From assembly GCA_039936115.1 (NCBI GenBank), contig JBDTIZ010000248.1, positions 1-10,271 on the forward strand: a DNA stretch of 10,271 nt. The letters are read 5' to 3'. This document shows positions 5,494 to 10,271 of this stretch, piece by piece (the stretch's first letter is position 1; the number at the start of each line of letters is the position of its first letter). This DNA is from DATIJJ01 sp039936115. Lineage in GTDB: Bacteria; Pseudomonadota; Gammaproteobacteria; DSM-16500. The notes beneath the pieces were generated by a model, which worked only from the letters and a program-made list of their open reading frames with translations, was not told where the DNA came from and did no database searches. A program made the translations under genes and the position numbers.

Positions 5494-6333
5494 TTATCCA
5501 ATCAGCTCTTGTGCCGCAAGGATTTTCACGGTCTCAAGCGCTAATTGAATGGAATTTGTGACCGCAGATTCTGCTTCTTTTGACTCTTGAAAATGATCGA
5601 TGGTGCCGATGATGCCTAAAATGGCTCCCGCAAGTACACGATTTTGCAGTGAATTTCCCTGCTGAATAGCAAGATAATTGTAAAGCTGCGTCTGGATAAA
5701 CAATGTCGCCGTTTCCATTTCAGTCGCTAACACGCCGGATTCTGCTAACAAATTTAAATACGATTGATTTTCAGCCGCGCGGGGTCCCGCCGCTAATTCA
5801 CGCGCATAGAGCGAGCTTTTGCAATGCACAATACCGGTGTGCAGTAGGTTGCTTATATCTAAATGAGCAGCCCCCAAGACACAGGAAGAAATGTATTCCA
5901 ATGAAGCAATCGCCGGGACTTCAACCGGCGCATAATGACGAGTCGTATCTTCATCGCGCACAGATGCTTGCACATTGATTATGTCGCCGATTTTCACAAA
6001 TCCCGGTTGTAATGTTCCTGATGTGCCAACACGCAGAAACCGTTTTGCGCCTAAATTATAAAGCTCATGCACGATAATTTCAGTGCTGGGACAGCCCATG
6101 CCTGAGGCGACAGATGCAACATCAATTTGATGTCCGCCCGAATTTATTGTACCAAGATAAACATTGTGTCCGCGGGGATGTAATTTGACCTCAACATTTT
6201 CGAAATTTGCGGCAATATCCTGTGCGCGCCCGTCTGAGCCTGGTAAGAAAATATAACGACCAATCCCATGGTTGCCATCCAAATCATCAGAACTTGCGGT
6301 CATATGATGTGGTACAAAAAATTGATTGTGCAT
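5494..6333 (-). CDS. Nucleoside phosphorylase, uridine phosphorylase-like (PNP/UDP family)
   Basis: A 279-residue cytosolic enzyme of the PNP_UDP_1 superfamily, which cleaves nucleosides with phosphate to give a base and ribose 1-phosphate. Visible motifs are the phosphate loop FLPGSDGRAQDIA (about 29-41), VASGMGCPSTEIIVHEL (75-91), RVGTSGTL (101-108) and ATEMETATLF (203-212). The last resembles the EMESATLL ribose-binding segment of E. coli uridine phosphorylase, hence the Udp-like call; substrate specificity is not proven. I start at ATG 6333, which has AAAGGA 6 nt upstream, rather than at the in-frame TTG at 6372. The ATG overlaps the smpB stop by one base (TAATG), implying coupled translation. 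The gene lies between smpB and ssrA, which is unusual. Confidence 0.85.
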   Translation of the reverse strand: MHNQFFVPHHMTASSDDLDGNHGIGRYIFLPGSDGRAQDIAANFENVEVKLHPRGHNVYLGTINSGGHQIDVASVASGMGCPSTEIIVHELYNLGAKRFLRVGTSGTLQPGFVKIGDIINVQASVRDEDTTRHYAPVEVPAIASLEYISSCVLGAAHLDISNLLHTGIVHCKSSLYARELAAGPRAAENQSYLNLLAESGVLATEMETATLFIQTQLYNYLAIQQGNSLQNRVLAGAILGIIGTIDHFQESKEAESAVTNSIQLALETVKILAAQELIG

Positions 6334-6800
6334 TACATATCCTTTAGTAATCGCTGTTTTTGACGCTTCCAATCACGCTCTTTTTCATCAGCACGTTTGT
6401 CGTGAGTTTTTTTACCCTTAGCTAAACCAATCTGTACTTTAATATGTTTGCCTTTCCAATATAAAGACAATGGAATCAAGGTATAACCCTTACGCTCTAC
6501 ACTACCAATCAACTTGCTAAGCTCACGTTTATGTAATAATAATTTACGCGTTCGTTGCGGTTCTGGGTTAATATGCGTGGAAGCAGTGGGCAGTGGCGAA
6601 ATCTGGGCGCCGAATAAATAGGCTTCACCGCTTTTTAATAGCACATAACTTTGGTCGAGTTGAGTTTTGCCGGCGCGTAAGCTTTTGACTTCCCAGCCTT
6701 CTAATACGATGCCAGCTTCAAATCGCTCTTCAATAGAAAATTCATGATGTGCTTTGCGGTTTACAGCGATCGTGTCATTTGAGTTTTGTTTCTTATTCAT
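6333..6800 (-). CDS. smpB: SsrA-binding protein SmpB
   Basis: A 155-residue protein of normal family length. SmpB binds the tRNA-like domain of tmRNA and places it in the A site of stalled ribosomes. Family signatures: NRKAHHEFSIEERFEAGIVL, GWEVKSLRAGK, DQSYVLL, HKRELSKLIG, and the basic C-terminal tail KGKKTHDKRADEKERDWKRQ, which enters the mRNA channel. ATG 6800 is chosen because the SmpB fold starts just after it; longer in-frame extensions to 6863 run into the ratA start region and have no homology that I recognise. There is no clear Shine-Dalgarno. It is divergent from ratA, as in E. coli, and is followed with a 1-bp overlap by the phosphorylase gene. Confidence 0.96.
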   Translation of the reverse strand: MNKKQNSNDTIAVNRKAHHEFSIEERFEAGIVLEGWEVKSLRAGKTQLDQSYVLLKSGEAYLFGAQISPLPTASTHINPEPQRTRKLLLHKRELSKLIGSVERKGYTLIPLSLYWKGKHIKVQIGLAKGKKTHDKRADEKERDWKRQKQRLLKDM

Positions 6801-6815
6801 GGGCTGGAGTATAAT
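6786..6815 (+). promoter_or_regulatory. Candidate ratA promoter
   Basis: A perfect TATAAT at 6810-6815 with TTGTTT at 6786-6791, an 18-bp spacer. The predicted start near 6822 gives a leader of about 30 nt to ratA. The -35 is poor. The site lies over the smpB start codon and leader. Confidence 0.45.
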
Positions 6816-6830
6816 GCCTGACGGATTAAA

Positions 6831-6860
6831 ATTAAATAGAGTAATGTAGAATAATGACAA
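6831..6860 (-). promoter_or_regulatory. Candidate smpB promoter
   Basis: On the minus strand, TTGTCA (6855-6860) is followed after 18 bp by TTTAAT (6831-6836); each is one mismatch from consensus. The predicted start near 6824 leaves a leader of about 24 nt. The -35 box sits on the first codons of ratA. Confidence 0.4.
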
Positions 6861-7291
6861 CAATTAAACGTAGTGCATTAGTTTCATATACCCCGCGGCA
6901 AATGTTTGAGTTAGTAAATAGCATAGAAGACTATCCGCGCTTCCTACCCTGGTGCCGTTCAACGGAAGTCTTAAAACGTACCGAAAAAGAAGTCGAAGCC
7001 TCCATTGAGATCGCCTGGTCTGGCATGCATAAAAGCTTAACGAGTCGTAATCAACTCTTTCAATTTGATCGAATTGAAATCACTTTGGTAAAAGGACCGT
7101 TTCGCCATCTAGAAGGGCGTTGGGGGTTTGTTGCTTTGGGTGAGTTAGGCTGTAGGGTCAACCTAGAATTGGAATTTGAATTGACAGGGCATATTGTCGA
7201 TAAAGTGTTTCAACCAATTTTTCATCATATTGCGAATTCTCTTGTCGATGCATTTTGCAGACGCGCGGTTGCGATTTATGGCACCAATTAA
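6854..7291 (+). CDS. ratA: RatA / COQ10-like START-domain protein
   Basis: A 145-residue protein of the polyketide-cyclase/START (COQ10) family. Signatures: RSALVSYTPRQMFELVNSIE, YPRFLPWCRSTEV, and a C-terminal helix ending SLVDAFCRRA. In E. coli the product is described as a toxin interfering with 70S ribosome assembly, while COQ10 homologues bind ubiquinone or its intermediates; which role applies here cannot be read from sequence. The start at ATG 6854 aligns with the family N-terminus; the upstream SD is weak. Divergent from smpB and overlapping rnfH by 14 bp, the gammaproteobacterial order. Confidence 0.9.
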   Translation: MTTIKRSALVSYTPRQMFELVNSIEDYPRFLPWCRSTEVLKRTEKEVEASIEIAWSGMHKSLTSRNQLFQFDRIEITLVKGPFRHLEGRWGFVALGELGCRVNLELEFELTGHIVDKVFQPIFHHIANSLVDAFCRRAVAIYGTN

Positions 7292-7568
7292 ACAAATTGT
7301 GGTAGAAGTCTCCTATGCGCGTCCTGATTTGCAGCAGATTGTACGCGTGCAGACGGATGTCGATAGCACGATTGAAACAGTGATTGATCGTTCAGGAATT
7401 TTAGAATTATTTCCCGAAATTGATTTGATGAAACAGAAAGTTGGAATTTTTAGCAAAATTAAAAAATTAACGGATCAAGTAAAAGAGGGCGATCGCATAG
7501 AAATTTATCGCGATCTTTTATGCGATCCGAAAGAAGCGCGACGGAAAAGAGCGGCAAAGAAAAAATAA
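7278..7568 (+). CDS. rnfH: RnfH-family ubiquitin-like protein (RatB)
   Basis: A 96-residue protein starting MAPIKQIVVEVSYARPDLQQ. The V-E-V-x-Y-A-x-P start, the EIDLMKQKVGIFSKIKKL core and the segment GDRIEIYRDLLCDPKEARRK are characteristic of the RnfH beta-grasp family. Its biochemical role is poorly defined: it is named for association with rnf clusters and called RatB in E. coli. I start at ATG 7278, inside the end of ratA (14-bp overlap); an ATG at 7194 would add residues with no family counterpart. The lysine-rich tail (KRAAKKK) is common in the family. Confidence 0.92.
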   Translation: MAPIKQIVVEVSYARPDLQQIVRVQTDVDSTIETVIDRSGILELFPEIDLMKQKVGIFSKIKKLTDQVKEGDRIEIYRDLLCDPKEARRKRAAKKK

Positions 7569-7577
7569 CCTCTAAAA

Positions 7578-7597
7578 CCAATAAATCATTTTATTGG
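7578..7597 (+). terminator. Weak hairpin after rnfH
   Basis: CCAATAAA and TTTATTGG form a perfect 8-bp stem with a 4-nt loop, 10 bp after the rnfH stop. It is AT-rich and not followed by a T-run, so it may be only a partial terminator or an mRNA 3'-end stabiliser. Confidence 0.4.
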
Positions 7598-7744
7598 ACC
7601 CTTAATTGCGTATATCGATTTTATTTCAGCCTTATCGTGTACCCAGTAAATGTTGAGTAGTTTGTATCTGTCTAATTACAAAAGATTTTTTCTAAAATTC
7701 TAATTAAAAATTAAATTCTAACAAACTATTGCAATAAAAAGGAC

Positions 7745-7761
7745 TATAATACAAGTATAAT
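7745..7761 (+). promoter_or_regulatory. Two candidate -10 boxes for the ankyrin gene
   Basis: TATAAT occurs perfectly at 7745-7750 and again at 7756-7761, 26-42 bp upstream of the ankyrin-gene ATG. No convincing -35 stands at 16-18 bp from either; TTGCAA at 7729 is misplaced. The preceding 80 bp is strongly AT-rich, and an activator could compensate. This points to independent transcription of the ankyrin gene. Confidence 0.45.
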
Positions 7762-7786
7762 CAAAGAAGACGACGAGGCTTTCCCC

Positions 7787-9079
7787 ATGGCTAACAATAG
7801 ATTTTTTTCTAACGATGTAGCAATAATTCAGCAAGCGGCTAAAGCACCTGAAGTGAATGATCTAATAAATCTATTGAACCCAGATACTGGCCATACTCCA
7901 CTTTCCATTGCAGTAAAAAGAGGAAGCCTGGCTGTTGTGAATGCGCTGCTTGACGCAGGAGCTAATGTAAACGGAGTCGATGATAATGGTGATACACCAC
8001 TTATGATTGCAGTAAAAAACAATAATTTCGAAGTGGTGAAAAGATTAATTGAAGCTAGCGCGAATGTTAATATTCAGAATGACAACAACAATACAGCACT
8101 TCTATTATCAGCCGAGTCGAAGGTCGATGAAAAAATTATGGCAGCCTTACTTCAGGTAAAAGGTATCAATTTAACCCTTGAAAATAAAGATCAAGATATA
8201 GTATTGGAGCTGGCCCTAAAGAAGAAAACAGATCAATTTTCTAAATACTGTTTATTGATAAGAGAGGGTGCAAATGTCAGGGATCCTTTTGACCTCTATT
8301 TCGCCCTGCTTAGTATGGAGGAGAATAATCTTGAAATAACAGCAGAACAGAAAAGGCGCGGGTTTGAAAGGATAGAGGCAGCGCTTAATGTCGCAATTCG
8401 ATACGGCAGAACCCCAATCGATTGGAATAAGAAAAGAGGGATGTCGGGAACTGTATTCGACAATGTTCTGCAAGACAGTTCTGCGACACAGGGAGACGAA
8501 TCTTCGCTTCGTTTTATTCATCTTTTGTTAAGTACCAATGCGACGACTAGTCAGCCTGATAAATTATATGAATATCTGCTAGCACAAGATCAGGGTAGTG
8601 AATTTGTCATAGATTGTATAGATTATTTTTATCAACAGCAGGCCAAGTTACCGCAATCAGCTAGATTTAAAGATTTTGATGACTTAGAAAAATATACGAA
8701 TGTTTTAAGAAACATTAAAGAATATTTGAGAGCGGGTGTTCTAGTGGGAGGGCAGCCGGTTCAGAGTGATGTTGGTTCGATTCTCAGTGATTATCTATCT
8801 GCCGATTCCCTTGCTACTGAATTTCATCATCAAGGAGTAAAGAAAACTAAAAAAGATATAGAAGAATGGCAGAGAAATAATGTGACAGCTTCTTCACAGG
8901 CTGTTCCGAGTGTGCCTGAGGCTGATGATCCTCATTGGTATGAAAAGACTAGGGGTATGCAAAGGCCAAGAGGAGTTACTTTATTTGATAAAGATAATAG
9001 CTCACATGCTTCAAGTACAGATAAGGATGAGAGCAAGTCTCATCAAACAAAGAATCGAAAAAGAGGAGGATCTTCGTGA
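7787..9079 (+). CDS. Ankyrin-repeat protein, candidate secreted effector
   Basis: A 430-residue protein. Two clear ankyrin repeats (about 34-63, HTPLSIAVKRGSLAVVNALL; 67-97, DTPLMIAVKNNNFEVVKRLI) are followed by two degenerate ones (about 100-132 and 133-166). Residues 167-370 are helical and unrecognised. The last 60 residues are low-complexity, rich in S, K, D and R, and end NRKRGGSS. There is no signal peptide or membrane helix. Ankyrin repeats mediate protein binding; in Legionella and Coxiella such proteins are often Dot/Icm type IV substrates with unstructured polar C-termini, which fits but does not prove export. GAGG lies 8 nt before ATG 7787. The gene sits alone between rnfH and bamE, neighbours in many relatives, and so looks like a lineage-specific insertion. 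Confidence 0.85.
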   Translation: MANNRFFSNDVAIIQQAAKAPEVNDLINLLNPDTGHTPLSIAVKRGSLAVVNALLDAGANVNGVDDNGDTPLMIAVKNNNFEVVKRLIEASANVNIQNDNNNTALLLSAESKVDEKIMAALLQVKGINLTLENKDQDIVLELALKKKTDQFSKYCLLIREGANVRDPFDLYFALLSMEENNLEITAEQKRRGFERIEAALNVAIRYGRTPIDWNKKRGMSGTVFDNVLQDSSATQGDESSLRFIHLLLSTNATTSQPDKLYEYLLAQDQGSEFVIDCIDYFYQQQAKLPQSARFKDFDDLEKYTNVLRNIKEYLRAGVLVGGQPVQSDVGSILSDYLSADSLATEFHHQGVKKTKKDIEEWQRNNVTASSQAVPSVPEADDPHWYEKTRGMQRPRGVTLFDKDNSSHASSTDKDESKSHQTKNRKRGGSS

Positions 9080-9206
9080 ATCAAAAACAAATGCTAGAAC
9101 TATAATTGTGTTTTAGCTTTTCTCCGCGCTCAAGTGAAGGTAGTGATTCATTGATTTATATCGTTTACCGGGTTAATTCAAGCATTAGAGCATGGAAGGT
9201 AAATTG

Positions 9207-9228
9207 CGGGCAGACCTTTGCCTGCCCG
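9207..9228. terminator. Hairpin between the convergent ankyrin gene and bamE
   Basis: CGGGCAG and CTGCCCG form a perfect GC-rich 7-bp stem with an 8-nt loop, midway between two convergent genes. No T-run follows on either strand, so it is a possible bidirectional or factor-assisted terminator rather than a textbook one. Confidence 0.45.
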
Positions 9229-9254
9229 ATAATCTAAACATTGTCGTCGAAGTA

Positions 9255-9560
9255 TTATCTTGAATACAAGCTACTATTAATCTCTTTCAATCTGTTGCCT
9301 CGGAAAATCAATGTCACCATTTTTTCAGTTTGCGTGCCATGTCCTGGTTTGAAGGTATAGACATAGCTCACTCGATCGTCATCAAAGGTGTTTAGCAGCA
9401 TGGGGGTGCCCATGATCTCTTTGACTTCTTCTTTTGTCATGCCAGTGTGTAGACTGCTTACCATCTCTGGAGTGATGATATTGCCTTGTTCTATATCCAT
9501 TTTATGGACGCAGCCAGTGAGAGCAAATAGGGTTGCAAATAGTAAGAAGAGCTTTTGCAT
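9255..9560 (-). CDS. bamE: Outer-membrane assembly lipoprotein BamE (SmpA/OmlA)
   Basis: A 101-residue lipoprotein and BAM-complex subunit that helps BamA/BamD insert beta-barrel proteins into the outer membrane from the periplasmic face. The signal peptide MQKLFLLFATLFALTGC ends in lipobox LTGC, with lipidated C17. The mature part has the SmpA/OmlA fold: GNIITPEMVSSLHTGMTKEE, VKEIMGTPML, YVYTFKPG, and VTLIFRGNRLKEI. Length matches the family. ATG 9560 is fixed by the signal peptide; the ribosome site is weak. Divergent from fur with a 108-bp gap, as in Pseudomonas and Xanthomonas. Confidence 0.95.
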   Translation of the reverse strand: MQKLFLLFATLFALTGCVHKMDIEQGNIITPEMVSSLHTGMTKEEVKEIMGTPMLLNTFDDDRVSYVYTFKPGHGTQTEKMVTLIFRGNRLKEINSSLYSR

Positions 9561-9608
9561 AGATATTTTCCATTTATGTGTAAGTTGAAGCCCGGAATAA
9601 TAACTGAT

Positions 9609-9636
9609 TTGAGGCGGTTTTGTAACCTGTTAGAAT
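9609..9636 (+). promoter_or_regulatory. Candidate fur promoter
   Basis: TTGAGG (9609-9614) and TAGAAT (9631-9636) are separated by 16 bp, with a predicted start near 9643, about 26 nt before the GTG start. No convincing Fur box was seen in the bamE-fur gap, so Fur autoregulation is not supported. Confidence 0.45.
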
Positions 9637-9668
9637 GGGTGCCGAGATGATTTCAGGGAGGAGTAAAA

Positions 9669-10082
9669 GTGGATAATTCAGACTTAAAGAAGGCTGGGCT
9701 TAAAATTACCCTGCCTAGGATTAAAATTCTTCAAATACTGGAAAATGCCTCGGCGCATCATCTGAGTGCAGAAGATGTTTATCGGGTTTTGTTGGAATCT
9801 GGCGAAGATATTGGGCTTGCGACAGTTTATCGGGTATTGACGCAGTTTGAAGAGGCTGGGTTGGTTGTTAGGCATAATTTTTCTGAAGGCCATTCAGTAT
9901 TTGAATTAGACTATGGCGCGCATCATGATCATTTGGTGTGTGTGAAGTGTGGGCTGGTAGAAGAATTTGTCGATCCTGTGATTGAAGAGCGGCAGCAATT
10001 TGTGGCAAAGAAAGCGGGTTATACGATTACGGATCATAATTTGAATATTTATGGGATTTGTGGTGGGTGTCAGAATGTGTAG
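9669..10082 (+). CDS. fur: Ferric uptake regulator Fur
   Basis: A 137-residue iron-responsive repressor. The N-terminal winged helix contains KITLPRIKILQIL and the recognition segment GLATVYRVLTQFEEAGL (49-65). The C-terminal dimerisation and metal domain has H85-H86-D87-H88, C91-x2-C94 and C131-x2-C134, equivalent to the E. coli metal ligands with an offset of two. The start is GTG 9669, supported by GGGAGGAG ending 5 nt upstream. It is normally a cytosolic homodimer that binds operators when loaded with Fe2+. Monocistronic, divergent from bamE. Confidence 0.97.
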   Translation: MDNSDLKKAGLKITLPRIKILQILENASAHHLSAEDVYRVLLESGEDIGLATVYRVLTQFEEAGLVVRHNFSEGHSVFELDYGAHHDHLVCVKCGLVEEFVDPVIEERQQFVAKKAGYTITDHNLNIYGICGGCQNV

Positions 10083-10117
10083 GGTGATGAATCTTTTGAG
10101 ATATCTCTGTTATCCTG

Positions 10118-10199
10118 CACTTGAACTTGTCTCCTGCACTTAAGCCTGTGACCCCCACTTAAACCTGTGACTCGCACTTAAACCTGTCACCCCGCACTT
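10118..10199. repeat. 19-bp tandem repeat array downstream of fur
   Basis: Four units beginning CACTT at 10118, 10137, 10156 and 10175, with consensus CACTTAAACCTGTGACYCG, are followed by a fifth CACTT at 10195 that diverges at once. Spacing is exactly 19, 19 and 19, then 20 bp. The first unit is the most diverged and the third and fourth the most alike. There are no spacers, so this is a tandem repeat and not CRISPR. Confidence 0.85.
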
Positions 10200-10209
10200 G
10201 TTGCGGGGT
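10189..10209. repeat. GC-rich palindrome, REP-like, possible fur terminator
   Basis: ACCCCGCA and TGCGGGGT form a perfect 8-bp stem with loop CTTGT, overlapping the last tandem-repeat unit. It resembles the short CCCGCACTTGTTGCGGG palindromes scattered between genes of some AT-rich proteobacteria. No T-run follows. It could slow transcription from fur or be a dispersed repeat. Confidence 0.55.
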
Positions 10210-10237
10210 CTGGAATCAAAAACATAAAAAAGTCATT

Positions 10238-10260
10238 TAAAAAATAAAATGTATTTTTTA
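10238..10260. repeat. A/T-only hairpin near the right edge
   Basis: TAAAAAATA and TATTTTTTA form a perfect 9-bp inverted repeat with a 5-nt loop. In A/T-rich sequence this can arise by chance, but with the palindrome 30 bp upstream it could act as a weak terminator on either strand. Confidence 0.35.
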
Positions 10261-10271
10261 TTATTTAAAAC

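Noticed and set aside
8910..9116. Plus-strand open frame overlapping the ankyrin gene end
   Set aside because: It is out of frame with the ankyrin protein, has no ribosome site, and its composition is that of a shadow frame. A frameshifted longer ankyrin protein was considered but there is no homology to support it.
9561..9668. Fur box in the bamE-fur gap
   Set aside because: No sequence close to the GATAATGATAATCATTATC consensus was seen.
10118..10199. Repeat array considered as CRISPR
   Set aside because: Units are 19 bp and directly adjacent with no spacers, and no cas genes are present.

Overview
The window reads as chromosome from an AT-rich gammaproteobacterium. The right half carries the locus ssrA / smpB / ratA-rnfH / bamE / fur, which is typical of that class. 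The low GC and an ankyrin-repeat protein suggest an intracellular, Legionella/Coxiella-like lineage; that placement is inference.

Left half (about 1-5020): a mobile region. It opens with the last codons and right end of an IS256/Mutator-family insertion sequence (1-126). Next come the replication and integration genes of an integrative element, all on the minus strand. Read in transcription order from the right, these are a P4-type tyrosine integrase, a 200-residue protein I do not recognise, a repeat-rich control region (2842-3019), an AlpA-like regulator, a stand-alone CHC2 zinc-finger primase domain, a Toprim plus RecA-like helicase protein with a C-terminal winged helix, and a small KGRPxGSxNK (DUF5681-like) protein. 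The integrase starts 163 bp from the 3' end of ssrA, a classic integration site, so the right edge of the element is placed at that end. The other att copy was not found, so the left boundary and any cargo probably lie outside the window.

Centre (5021-5436): tmRNA on the minus strand, about 416 nt, with an encoded CCA, a G3-U wobble and a strong terminator. Its resume codon appears to open an unusually long 24-residue tag. Upstream, and reading the same way, are smpB and a uridine-phosphorylase-like enzyme gene that overlaps smpB by one base and sits between smpB and ssrA.

Right half (6786-10271): ratA and rnfH read rightward from a start region shared with smpB. A 430-residue ankyrin-repeat protein gene lies between rnfH and bamE; it looks like a lineage-specific insertion and may be a secreted effector. 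bamE and fur are divergent, as in Pseudomonas and Xanthomonas. The window closes with a 19-bp tandem repeat array running into a GC-rich palindrome and an AT-only hairpin.

Functionally, tmRNA and SmpB form the trans-translation pair, BamE belongs to the outer-membrane protein assembly complex, Fur is the iron-responsive repressor, and the left half is a parasitic element parked at ssrA.
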